Shown: positions 46,617-55,395 of the stretch, piece by piece | How positions within the stretch are numbered: position 1 is the first letter of the stretch | Layout of the letters: each line of letters starts with the position of its first letter | NCBI GenBank assembly: GCA_017656255.1 | Contig: JACDOE010000004.1 | Location: 62,001 to 126,000, forward strand | DNA: 64,000 nucleotides | Origin: Bacillaceae bacterium | GTDB taxonomy: Bacteria > Bacillota > Bacilli > JACDOE01 | Direction: 5' to 3' | Program-made: the position numbers and the translations under genes | The notes under the pieces: model-generated | What the model was told of the DNA's origin: nothing | The model's database searches: none | What the model saw: the letters and a program-made list of their open reading frames with translations, nothing else

Positions 46617-46761
46617 GTTTTATTCTCCTTTTTATCCAGATCTGTTGTTATGCAATCACCCAATTATATACATATCCAGAATCCGGTTTTCAAGGGATAA
46701 ATCGTGACAATTCGGCTACAGAGTTATGGTACCATAGAAGGGGTGAAAGGAGGAAACAGCC

Positions 46762-47409
46762 ATGAGTGAGAATCGGCGGATCCTGCTGTTTAGTGGCGGA
46801 GAGCTCGGAGACTGGGCGTTAAGACATATTGAAGATGATGATAGGCTGGTCGGCGTGGACCGCGGCACCCTTTTTTTGATAAGCCGGGGGATTCAACCGG
46901 ATTTTGCCATGGGAGACTTTGATTCGGTGACGCCCCGGGAGTTGGAAGAGATTCGCAGAGCATGTCCCCGGTTTGATTGTGTGGATCCGATCGACAAGGA
47001 TCATTCCGATACAGAACTGGCTTTGATGTGGGCCATCGAACAAAAACCTGAGGAAATTCTCCTGCTTGGGGTTCTGGGAAGCCGTTTTGACCATTCCCTG
47101 GCCAACATCCAACTCCTGATCAGAGCGTTAAAAGCCGGGATACCGGCTCGCATTCTCGGTGAAAATAATGAAATGATGCTGGTGGATCGTGTGGCCGAAC
47201 TGGCCTATGATCCGCATTTCTCACATGTATCGCTGCTCCCTTTTACCGAGCAGGTAACGGGTATTACCCTGGAAGGTTTCCAGTATCCGTTGCATGACGC
47301 GACACTGAGCATGGGAGAATCCCGGGGAATCAGCAACGTGTTACAGGAGGAAACGGGAAAAATACATGTGAAGTCTGGAATACTTCTGGTTATAAAAAGT
47401 AAAGACTAG
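46762..47409 (+). CDS. thiN: Thiamine diphosphokinase
   Basis: A 215-residue enzyme that pyrophosphorylates thiamine. Motifs: GVDRGTLFLISRGIQPDFAMGDFDS, DPIDKDHSDTELAL and LGSRFDHSLANI, all metal/ATP sites of the family. GGGGTGAAAGGAGG lies before the ATG. Monocistronic. Confidence 0.93.
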   Translation: MSENRRILLFSGGELGDWALRHIEDDDRLVGVDRGTLFLISRGIQPDFAMGDFDSVTPRELEEIRRACPRFDCVDPIDKDHSDTELALMWAIEQKPEEILLLGVLGSRFDHSLANIQLLIRALKAGIPARILGENNEMMLVDRVAELAYDPHFSHVSLLPFTEQVTGITLEGFQYPLHDATLSMGESRGISNVLQEETGKIHVKSGILLVIKSKD

Positions 47410-47422
47410 CCCAGCCCCAGTC

Positions 47423-48613
47423 TTACTGAATTTCCAGATGATGAAGTGCCACCCGGCACATCAGCTCCGCCGCCTGCGGAAGGACCGATTCATCGATATC
47501 AAATTTGGGATGGTGATGCGGATAAGCCGTCGGACTCCCTTTTCCGCCGGCACCGACGAAGCAAAAGGCACCGGGGACTTTCTGCAGGTAATAGGCAAAG
47601 TCTTCCCCGGCCATGATCGGGGACATGGTTCCCACATGTTCCTGTCCGAATACCTCGTTAGCCACTTCCGTCAACCGGAGTACCTCAACCGGATGATTGA
47701 CCACCGGCGGATAGCCGGTATGATAGTCAAAATGATACTCCGCTCCGTACATCCGGCAGGTGTGTTCAATCACCTGCTCCAGCTTTTCACGAATATGGTC
47801 GCGCACGGATTCATCCAGTGTCCGGACCGTTCCCTGAATCCTTGCTTTGTCAGCAATCACGTTGAAACTGGAGCCGGACTCCATTTTACCGAAGGTCACA
47901 ACCCCCGAGTGCAACGGGTCAACCTGACGGCTGATAATCTGCTGGGCATTGACGATCAGATGGGAAGCTGTCAGCAGCGCATCCACCGCTTCATGGGGCA
48001 TGCCGGCATGGCCACCCCGTCCATAAATGTCGATAAAAAATTTGTCCGCCGCCGCCATCATTGGGCCGGAAACCGTCCGAAACACACCGGAAGGGAGGCC
48101 GGACCACAGATGAAGACCGTACACAAAATCCACTTCATCTAAAAAACCCTGTTCAATCATTCGGCGAGCACCACCCGGTGCCAGTTCCTCCGCCGGTTGA
48201 AACAGGAGACGAACCCTACCCCGCCATTGATGCTTCTGTTCGTTCAGGATCCGGGCACAGGCCATCAAGACGGATATATGCCCGTCATGCCCGCACGCAT
48301 GCATGACACCATCCCGGGTTGACGCAAATTCCAGCCCGGTCTCCTCATGAATCGGCAGTGCGTCCATATCTGCACGCAGGGCCACTGTTGGACCCGGTTC
48401 CGCTCCTTCAATGTCAGCGACGACGCCGATGCCTCCCTTACCGACCACTGGTTCCAGCCCCATGCTTTTCAAATATTCAGACACTTTTTGCGTCGTACGA
48501 AATTCATGAAACGATAATTCGGGATATCGGTGAAAATCCCGGCGCCAGCCGATCATCTGATCTTTTAATTGTTCCGCCATCAACCGGCAGTCCTGTTTGA
48601 CGGTGCTCTCCAT
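47423..48613 (-). CDS. M20-family amidohydrolase
   Basis: A 396-residue metal-dependent amidohydrolase of the N-acyl-amino-acid/IAA-amino-acid hydrolase group (YxeP-like). Metal ligands appear in MHACGHDGH, AEELAPGG and a C-terminal HHHPKFDIDE. ADMDALPIHEETGLEF is typical. ATG 48613 follows GGGAGGATG; an open extension to 48697 lacks a ribosome site. Substrate not readable. Confidence 0.9.
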   Translation of the reverse strand: MESTVKQDCRLMAEQLKDQMIGWRRDFHRYPELSFHEFRTTQKVSEYLKSMGLEPVVGKGGIGVVADIEGAEPGPTVALRADMDALPIHEETGLEFASTRDGVMHACGHDGHISVLMACARILNEQKHQWRGRVRLLFQPAEELAPGGARRMIEQGFLDEVDFVYGLHLWSGLPSGVFRTVSGPMMAAADKFFIDIYGRGGHAGMPHEAVDALLTASHLIVNAQQIISRQVDPLHSGVVTFGKMESGSSFNVIADKARIQGTVRTLDESVRDHIREKLEQVIEHTCRMYGAEYHFDYHTGYPPVVNHPVEVLRLTEVANEVFGQEHVGTMSPIMAGEDFAYYLQKVPGAFCFVGAGGKGSPTAYPHHHPKFDIDESVLPQAAELMCRVALHHLEIQ

Positions 48614-48882
48614 GGCACATCCTCCCTTCCCTCGCATCTGTCTGTTACTACCATTATACACCCTTTGCCACGTGTACCATAGGAAAAATCCTTCCATCTC
48701 TGACTGCGAACTTTGTGTTGATCTACTAAAAATACAGGAGAATCATTCTATTCCCTATCAGTATATGAATGCGGAGAGGCGCATGCGCTTTACGTGGAGG
48801 CTTGAATGTGTTTGTAATGGATTGGTTCACAACAGGAAAGAGTAAGGATAGACGTCTATTCATGTGAAGGAGTTAGTTACAA

Positions 48883-49308
48883 ATGCTCGAATACCTGGTG
48901 TTTGGCGGTATTATGGGAATCGGTCTTTTTTACAGCTACAAATTAAGCAAGATAAAAAAATATGAACCCTATCCAGATCATTTTTATGAAATATGGAAAA
49001 CCGAATCTCCGATTGAAAGAAGGTTATACCGTGATTTGACAGCAAAAGGGTATGTCGTCAAGACACAGGTACCCTGTGGAAAATATCGGATAGACCTTGC
49101 ACTACCTTCGTATAAAATCGCGATAGAATGTGACGGTAAGGCTTACCACAGTACTCCGGAACAAAAAGCACATGACCGTAGAAAAAATCAATACCTGCAA
49201 AGAAACGGCTGGAAAGTGCTACGTTTTTCAGGTAAAAAAATATACCGGGATTTACCCGGCATATTAAGAGAAATCGAACCATTAACGAACCCAAAAGAAA
49301 AACAATAA
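48883..49308 (+). CDS. Membrane-tethered DUF559-like nuclease-fold protein
   Basis: A 141-residue protein. Residues 1-22 form a membrane anchor, followed by a PD-(D/E)XK-type core like DUF559/Vsr: SPIERRLYRDLTAKG, YRIDLALP, AIECDGKAYH and NQYLQRNGWKVLRFSGKKI. The catalytic-type residues (Glu, Asp, E-x-D-G-K) are intact. A fused N-terminal helix is unusual. AAGGAG precedes the ATG. Role unknown. Confidence 0.75.
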   Translation: MLEYLVFGGIMGIGLFYSYKLSKIKKYEPYPDHFYEIWKTESPIERRLYRDLTAKGYVVKTQVPCGKYRIDLALPSYKIAIECDGKAYHSTPEQKAHDRRKNQYLQRNGWKVLRFSGKKIYRDLPGILREIEPLTNPKEKQ

Positions 49309-49328
49309 CAGGAGGAACTATCCTCCTG
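49309..49328. terminator. Hairpin between convergent genes
   Basis: CAGGAGGA / TCCTCCTG, 4-base loop; on the minus strand TTATTGTTTTTC follows. Confidence 0.7.
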
Positions 49329-49329
49329 A

Positions 49330-49839
49330 TCACACAAACATCATCATATGTTCTTCGTCATAATACTCGCCGTCTACTTTCAACGCCTGCTTCTCCACGC
49401 CATAGGTTTTAAAGCCGGCCTTCTGATACAACCGTTTCGCCTTCACATTCCGGCAGGAGACCGTCAACTGGATCTGCTCCAGGCCATGACACTTTTGGGC
49501 CTGTTCCTTGACGTATTTCAACAGCCGGGTTCCGATTCCCATCCCATGATACCGGGAATGGACATACATCCCCCAGATGTAACCTTTGTGCCTGATTTTT
49601 TTGAGCGGATATTGATAGAATCCGACAACCCCTACTAATTCGTCTCCTTTAAATGCTCCCGCAATAAAATCCGTACAGGTACTTCTTTTTTCTAATTTTT
49701 TCCGGATATCTTCAAGGGTACTGCTTGATTCCTCATCTACCGAATCCACAAATGATGACGGGTAATCCTGCAGGGATTGTAGCCGAAGACGTCTGTATTC
49801 CTCAGCATCCTCACCGGTCAATTTCCGTATTGTGATCAA
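49330..49839 (-). CDS. GNAT-family N-acetyltransferase
   Basis: A 169-residue GNAT enzyme. The acetyl-CoA pyrophosphate loop is in SRYHGMGIGTRLLKYV (R-x-x-G-x-G), with VGVVGFYQYPL and LYQKAGFKTYG around it. The start is a TTG at 49839 after AGGAGGGTG; the frame is open to 50196 but that part runs through a terminator region. Acceptor unknown. Confidence 0.85.
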   Translation of the reverse strand: MITIRKLTGEDAEEYRRLRLQSLQDYPSSFVDSVDEESSSTLEDIRKKLEKRSTCTDFIAGAFKGDELVGVVGFYQYPLKKIRHKGYIWGMYVHSRYHGMGIGTRLLKYVKEQAQKCHGLEQIQLTVSCRNVKAKRLYQKAGFKTYGVEKQALKVDGEYYDEEHMMMFV

Positions 49840-50069
49840 TGGGTCACCCTCCTGCGAGAGTCGATTTTGTATCATTATACTCACAGCGGGGCCGGTTATA
49901 AAACGTCGCCAGAAAGGATCTCCTGCCAAAACCTGTAATCCTGTCAGATCATCCGGGATAGCAACTCGTTTACAAAGGATTTGAAGCGATTTAACGTGAT
50001 ATCTCCTGAACTGATACGATGCCAACATGAACAGGGAAACGTGATGCGTCCCACTTTCATCGTGAACAT

Positions 50070-50103
50070 GAAAAAACCCCCTTCCCACAGGAAAGGAGGT
50101 GTT
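50070..50103 (-). terminator. Probable terminator of the Liv operon
   Basis: AACCCCCTTCC and GGAAAGGAGGTGTT form an imperfect stem; T6 on the minus strand. Confidence 0.5.
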
Positions 50104-51283
50104 AGTCCCATTTTCGCCGGTCCGCCAGTTGAGGCTCATCCCGATCGATTGAGCCGGGTTCCGACCATTCCAGCGAGGGCGTAACGCGCAACACATCTTT
50201 TAATCGGACCGCCACTTTGTCCCTGTCGATCCTGTTTTCTTCACACTCCAGTTGAATGGTAAACTGGTCCCGGTTATCTTCCCGGGTGACAACCGCCTGA
50301 AAATAAGAAATCCCGGGAAATTCCTCCAGCACTTTTTCAATTTGTTGCCGGTGTACGAACATGCCTCTCACTTTGACACCATCCCCGACGCGCCCCAGCA
50401 CACCAGCCATACGTTGTCCGACATAACCTTCCACCCACCTGGACAGATCCCCGGTTCCAAATCGAATAAGCGGGTAATCCCGATCCAGCAGGGTGACGAC
50501 AATCTCCCCGACTTCTTCGGGATGATGAATGGGATCACCAGTATTCGGGTCACAGATCTGAACCACCGCAGATTCGGTTATTTTCATGCCGGGATCGTGC
50601 CCCGTTTGATATGCAATACATCCCGCATCTGCAGTTCCGTAACCTTCCGATACCCGGATTCCCAGGTTTTCAAATCGCCTGCGCAGGGTATCGGGAAGCA
50701 TTTCCGCTGTAAAAAAAGCCTTCTGCAAACGCAGATCCTTCTCGGGATCCACACCTGACTGCTCTGCTTTGTCCAACAACGCCGCCAAAAAACTGGGGGT
50801 CCCAACGAAACCGTTCACCCCGACATCCCGCATCATCTGTACCTGAAGTTCCGAGTTGCCGACTCCGGCAGGAATGACCGATGCACCAATTTTCCGCAGT
50901 GCTGAATCAAACATAAACCCGGCCGGTGACAGATGATAGGAAAAGGTGTTCTGTACGATATCTCCAGGTCCAAATCCCGCCGCAAGCAATGCATCAGCAA
51001 AACGCCAGTAATCTCCATCAGACGCCTGGGGATCATAAATTGGGCCCGGAGACATAAAAATACGAGCCATGTGAGCCGGTGATAAGGTTGCCAGACCACC
51101 AAACGGCAGATTTTCACTTTGCACACCCGGCAGTTGATCTTTTCTCAACACTGCAATGCGTGACAGGTCCGCCTCACTGCGGATCTCCTCCGGTCGGATC
51201 CCCTGTTCGTCCAACCTTTTCTTCCACCCGTCAGCGTGTTGATAAGCATATTGAATCAGTTCCGTGATTTTTTGATCTCTCAT
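50102..51283 (-). CDS. Phenylacetate-CoA-ligase-like AMP-forming enzyme
   Basis: A 393-residue adenylate-forming protein of the PaaK type: VLRKDQLPG, SEGYGTADAG, IVVTLLDRDYPLIRFGTGDL and the C-terminal VKVRGMFVHRQQIEKVL. The usual Gly/Ser-rich P-loop region is atypical (IFMSPGPIYDP), so its activity is uncertain. ATG 51283 overlaps the livF stop (TGATG). Last gene of the Liv operon; an aryl or acyl acid imported by the transporter would be a sensible substrate (inference). Confidence 0.82.
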   Translation of the reverse strand: MRDQKITELIQYAYQHADGWKKRLDEQGIRPEEIRSEADLSRIAVLRKDQLPGVQSENLPFGGLATLSPAHMARIFMSPGPIYDPQASDGDYWRFADALLAAGFGPGDIVQNTFSYHLSPAGFMFDSALRKIGASVIPAGVGNSELQVQMMRDVGVNGFVGTPSFLAALLDKAEQSGVDPEKDLRLQKAFFTAEMLPDTLRRRFENLGIRVSEGYGTADAGCIAYQTGHDPGMKITESAVVQICDPNTGDPIHHPEEVGEIVVTLLDRDYPLIRFGTGDLSRWVEGYVGQRMAGVLGRVGDGVKVRGMFVHRQQIEKVLEEFPGISYFQAVVTREDNRDQFTIQLECEENRIDRDKVAVRLKDVLRVTPSLEWSEPGSIDRDEPQLADRRKWD

Positions 51284-52071
51284 CACAGCCACCGCTTTCT
51301 GCGTTTATATGATTTAACATCCCGGTAACTCTTTTTCCCGACTTCACTCAGACCCAGGTAAAATTCGCGAACATCTTCATTAGAAAGCAGATAATCAACC
51401 GTTCCTTCCAGAACAATCCGGCCATTTTCCATGATATAACCGTAGTCGGCGATCGACAGGGCAATGTTGGCATTCTGTTCCACAACCAGAATGGTCGTTC
51501 CCTCTTCTTCGTTGATCTGCTTGATGATACTGAAAATTTCTCTGACCAGAAGTGGTGCCAGCCCAAGGGAGGGTTCATCCAGAAGCAGAACCTTGGGTTT
51601 GGCCATCAACCCCCGGCCAATGGCCAGCATCTGCTGTTCCCCGCCGGACAAATAGCCCGCGACCCGACTGCGGAGGGTTTTCAGTTTGGGAAAATAATGA
51701 TAGACGCGTTCGATATCACTTTTCAGGTTTCCACGGTCTTTTCGGGTGTGGGCACCGGCAATCAGGTTTTCTTCCACCGTCAAATGTTCAAACACCCGTC
51801 TTCCTTCCATGCATTGAAAGATCCCCTGTTTAACGATGGCCTCGGCATCTTCGCCGTCGATACGCTGCCCCTCAAATTCGATGTACCCGTCGGTGACCTG
51901 ACCGTTTTCACTTTTAAGCAAACCGGATATGGCCTTAAGTGTCGTCGTTTTGCCGGCACCGTTACTGCCCAGTAGCGCCACGATTTTTCCCCGGGGCACC
52001 TCCATCGACATGCCCTTCAACACGAGAATGACCCGGTCATACATCACTTCAACATTGTTTAAACGGAGCAT
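51283..52071 (-). CDS. livF: Branched-chain-type ABC transporter ATPase LivF
   Basis: A 262-residue ATPase with Walker A GSNGAGKTTT, signature YLSGGEQQM, Walker B VLLLDEPSLGLAP and the VVEQNANIAL switch typical of LivF. The basic C-terminal tail (KSYKRRKRWL) is extra. It runs in an operon with livGHMK and two CoA ligases, an arrangement more often tied to carboxylic or aromatic acid uptake than to amino acids. Confidence 0.93.
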   Translation of the reverse strand: MLRLNNVEVMYDRVILVLKGMSMEVPRGKIVALLGSNGAGKTTTLKAISGLLKSENGQVTDGYIEFEGQRIDGEDAEAIVKQGIFQCMEGRRVFEHLTVEENLIAGAHTRKDRGNLKSDIERVYHYFPKLKTLRSRVAGYLSGGEQQMLAIGRGLMAKPKVLLLDEPSLGLAPLLVREIFSIIKQINEEEGTTILVVEQNANIALSIADYGYIMENGRIVLEGTVDYLLSNEDVREFYLGLSEVGKKSYRDVKSYKRRKRWL

Positions 52072-52101
52072 AACGTCCCTCCTTTAGCAGTGTGAAAGAA
52101 A

Positions 52102-52161
52102 GGGGAACCGCCTGTCCGTTCCCCTGCAAGAAAATGACATAACGGGAAAACAGGCGGTTCC
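52102..52161 (-). promoter_or_regulatory. Intercistronic alternative hairpins between livK and livF
   Basis: GGAACCGCCTGT (52104-52115) and ACAGGCGGTTCC (52150-52161) are perfect 12-base arms. GGGGAAC (52102-52108) and GTTCCCC (52118-52124) form a second stem using the same bases. Only one can fold. It may protect livK mRNA or limit livF expression. Confidence 0.6.
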
Positions 52162-52186
52162 TGCCATGCCGGGAAATCCGGTTCCT

Positions 52187-53419
52187 TTAATATCCGATGT
52201 AATCGGTGAACACTTCAAATTTGCCGTTTTCCACCCGGGCGAGGCGGATCTGGTTGGTTCCGGCATGGTCATCCGGCCCGAACGTTACAGGCGCTGCCAG
52301 GCCACCCAGATCAAGGTTTTGAATTTGTTCGATTCCTTTACGGATTCCTTCACCAGACAGATCATCACCGGCCAGTCTGATCCCTTCAGCCAATATTTTG
52401 GCGGTAACCCATCCCTGAATGAATTTCTGATCCTTGGATTCCAATGTTTCGCCTTTACTTTCCAGATACTCTTTCACTTCCGCCATTCCCGGCAAATCTT
52501 CATAAGGGAAGGCGTGAGTGACGACTCCGATAAACCCTTCTGCTGCATCTTGTGCCAGCGGAATCAAGCCTTCACCGGTGGCCCAGTTCAGGCCGATAAA
52601 CTGTGTTTCAATTCCCAGTTTTTTGGCGTCCTTCAAGATGGTAGCTGTTGCTCCCCAGGTCTCCTGGATAATGGCATAATCCGGATTTTTCTTCTTCATG
52701 TTGAGTAACTGGGACGTGGCATCCAGTGCTTTCAGATCAACTATTTGTTCATCTACAATGTCCACTCCGATTTCAGCTGCAAAATTTTTTGCATCTTCAA
52801 TCGGTGACTTTCCGAATGGCGTGTCGTTATAGATGAGAGCCACTTTAGGCGTGCCGCCCTCGTGATTATCCTTGATCCACTTGAGTACACTGCGGGCCTG
52901 GTCGGAGTAGGAGGCCGCCGTCAAAAAGTTGTAGGGACTCTCCTCGATATTTTTCAGATTCTCGGAATAGGAAGCGGAAAAGAACGGGATTTTATCAGCC
53001 GCCACCTGCTGCCGCAGAGCTTCCGTATCACCAGTACCCCACCCGAGAATAGCGGATACCTTTTCTTTGGATTTAAAACGGGTGTACAACTTTTGGGCTT
53101 CCGGGATTTTATAACCGTAATCCTCCCCGATTAGTTCAATCTTGTAACCATTCACGCCACCTTTACTGTTGATGTATTCAACAAAAGCTTCTTCCCCTCT
53201 TGCATAAGGTTCTCCAACATCACCGGTTGCTCCTGTAATGTCGAACAGTCCACCCACTTTAACAGTCCCTTTAAACTCTCCTTCAGCAGAGGATGAGCCT
53301 TGATTCTGGTCACTAGAACCTCCGGCTGTATCACTGCTACTTCCACACCCGGCAAGAATCCCCATTAACAGGATCAGGCAGGCCAGAATCAACCCCGGCT
53401 TTTTAATGTTATTTTTCAT
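52187..53419 (-). CDS. livK: Branched-chain-type ABC substrate-binding lipoprotein
   Basis: A 410-residue lipoprotein (lipobox ILAGC near residue 25) with a Ser/Gly/Gln-rich linker and a periplasmic-binding fold type I: VGGLFDITGATGDVGEPYARG, SAILGWGTGDTEALRQQVAADKIPF. Members bind Leu/Ile/Val but also amides, urea and aromatic acids. The overall operon makes a carboxylic acid ligand plausible. Confidence 0.9.
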   Translation of the reverse strand: MKNNIKKPGLILACLILLMGILAGCGSSSDTAGGSSDQNQGSSSAEGEFKGTVKVGGLFDITGATGDVGEPYARGEEAFVEYINSKGGVNGYKIELIGEDYGYKIPEAQKLYTRFKSKEKVSAILGWGTGDTEALRQQVAADKIPFFSASYSENLKNIEESPYNFLTAASYSDQARSVLKWIKDNHEGGTPKVALIYNDTPFGKSPIEDAKNFAAEIGVDIVDEQIVDLKALDATSQLLNMKKKNPDYAIIQETWGATATILKDAKKLGIETQFIGLNWATGEGLIPLAQDAAEGFIGVVTHAFPYEDLPGMAEVKEYLESKGETLESKDQKFIQGWVTAKILAEGIRLAGDDLSGEGIRKGIEQIQNLDLGGLAAPVTFGPDDHAGTNQIRLARVENGKFEVFTDYIGY

Positions 53420-53445
53420 GCATTCATTTCCCCCTTTTTACTTCT

Positions 53446-54507
53446 TTAATATGAGAAGGGCCACAACTTGAAATAATCTTTCAAGTTGCGCCACATCTTG
53501 GCTAATCCTTCAGGTTCATAGATCAGAAACAGGATAATAATTGCCCCGAACACCACTTCCCTTAAACCTGCAAAGACGCCTTCGAGTCCCGGCATAAACA
53601 CAGACAGGGTTTCAATCAGGCCACGAAGCACGACTGGAAGCAACGTGATAAAGACAGCTCCATAAATAGATCCCATGACACTTCCCAGTCCACCTACCAG
53701 AATCATGGCCAGATATTCGATGGACACCTGAATGCTGTATAATTCCGGGCTGACAATCATGGTATAGTGGCCGAGAAGAGCCCCGGCAATTCCCACGAAG
53801 AAAGAACTGACTGCAAACGCAAGCACTTTATATTTAAACAGGTTGATTCCCATCACTTCCGCCGCCAGATCCCGATCACGGACAGCAACGAAAGCTCTTC
53901 CCGTTCGGGACCGGAACAGATTCATCGCAAAAATGGCAGTAAAGATGAGAATAACAAACATCAGGTAGTAATAGCCGGTTTCCGAGCTTAACATATACCC
54001 CCCGATACTGGGGCGCTGCAGGACCATACCTGCCGTTCCACCGGTCAAGCTATCCCAGTGACTGATCACGAACAGGATGATCACCTGGGCAGCCAGGGTG
54101 GCCATGGCCAGGTATAACCCTTTCAACCTGAGTGACGGAATGCCGAACAGTGCACCGACTGCAGCCGTTACAATTCCGGCCAGCGGAAAGGATATCCAGA
54201 AACTTAACCCAAGTTTAGTCGTCAAAATAGCCGACGTGTAACCACCCACTCCCAGGAACGCCCCGACGCCAATGGAAATAAGTCCGGTAAATCCGGTCAG
54301 AATGTTAAGCCCGATTGCTCCGATGGCCGCAATTCCGCAGAGGGTGGCCAGTCCGACATAATATTCGGGAAAAATAAGAGGGAATACAGCGAAAAAAGCA
54401 ATGATCGCATACACCCGGTAACGTACACGGGGAATCTTGTACAGAGCCATATCTTCTTTATAACTGGCACGAAATTCGCCGCATTCCATCACAAACGGAT
54501 TTCTCAT
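53446..54507 (-). CDS. livM: Branched-chain-type ABC permease LivM
   Basis: A 353-residue permease with about ten membrane helices and the LivM signature LNILTGFTGLISIGVGAFLGVGGY, plus FVAVRDRDLAAEVMGIN. The ~30 polar residues before the first helix are longer than usual. AGAGGGTG precedes the ATG; it ends close to livK. Confidence 0.92.
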   Translation of the reverse strand: MRNPFVMECGEFRASYKEDMALYKIPRVRYRVYAIIAFFAVFPLIFPEYYVGLATLCGIAAIGAIGLNILTGFTGLISIGVGAFLGVGGYTSAILTTKLGLSFWISFPLAGIVTAAVGALFGIPSLRLKGLYLAMATLAAQVIILFVISHWDSLTGGTAGMVLQRPSIGGYMLSSETGYYYLMFVILIFTAIFAMNLFRSRTGRAFVAVRDRDLAAEVMGINLFKYKVLAFAVSSFFVGIAGALLGHYTMIVSPELYSIQVSIEYLAMILVGGLGSVMGSIYGAVFITLLPVVLRGLIETLSVFMPGLEGVFAGLREVVFGAIIILFLIYEPEGLAKMWRNLKDYFKLWPFSY

Positions 54508-54511
54508 CTCA

Positions 54512-55393
54512 TTACACCCTCTCTATTTCTTCTTTACCAAACAGGCCATACGGCTTGAACATCAGAATCAGAACCAGAACGATAAACGGAACCACTTCTT
54601 TGACGCCCCCTATGATGGGATCGAGGTAGCCTCCTGCCATACTTTCCAGAATGCCGATGATAAAACCTCCGATAATCGCTCCCGGAATACTGTCCAACCC
54701 GCCGAGAAGGGCAACCGGGAGTACCTTCAGCCCGATCAGGGCCATGGAAGAATTAACACCGTTGATATTTCCCAGTAGAACCCCACCGACCGAAGAAACC
54801 ACTGCCGAGATAGCCCAGGAAACGGCAAAGACCATTTTAACGCTGATCCCCATGGAGAGGGCTGCCTGTTGATCATCCGCCGTTGCCCGCATGGCAATTC
54901 CAATTTTGGAATACTTGAAAAACAGGGTAAAGAAGGCCAGCAAGATCAACACAATAATCAGCGACCATACATAAACCGGTGACACCACCACTTCTCCCAG
55001 CCTCACCGGGGTATCGGGGAATATCTGCGGATAAACCCGGGTTTCATGCCCCCAGATGATGTGCACGATTCCGGCCAATAAACTGGATAGACCGATCGTG
55101 GCCATGATCATCGAAATGACCGGTTCCCCGATAAAAGGACGAAGCACGACCCTCTCGATCACAAAACCGAGCAGACCGCTGAATACCAGCGTTAGCACCA
55201 TCGCGACCAGAAAAGGAATCTGATAGGTCGTGATCAGGGTCAAACAGATATACGTCCCGATCAGCAAAAACTCACCCTGGGCAAAATTAATGGCATCACT
55301 CGCTTTGTATATCAATACAAACCCCAGTGCTACCAGTGCATAGACACTTCCAACCACAATACCTGTAACCAGCATCTGCAGAAAAAAAGTCAT
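54512..55393 (-). CDS. livH: Branched-chain-type ABC permease LivH
   Basis: A 293-residue permease with about eight helices. LivH marks: GSVYALVALGFVLIYKASDAINFAQGEFLLIG and AMRATADDQQAALSMGI. AGGTGGC precedes the ATG. Packed 2 bases after the CoA-ligase gene. Confidence 0.93.
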   Translation of the reverse strand: MTFFLQMLVTGIVVGSVYALVALGFVLIYKASDAINFAQGEFLLIGTYICLTLITTYQIPFLVAMVLTLVFSGLLGFVIERVVLRPFIGEPVISMIMATIGLSSLLAGIVHIIWGHETRVYPQIFPDTPVRLGEVVVSPVYVWSLIIVLILLAFFTLFFKYSKIGIAMRATADDQQAALSMGISVKMVFAVSWAISAVVSSVGGVLLGNINGVNSSMALIGLKVLPVALLGGLDSIPGAIIGGFIIGILESMAGGYLDPIIGGVKEVVPFIVLVLILMFKPYGLFGKEEIERV

Positions 55394-55395
55394 GT

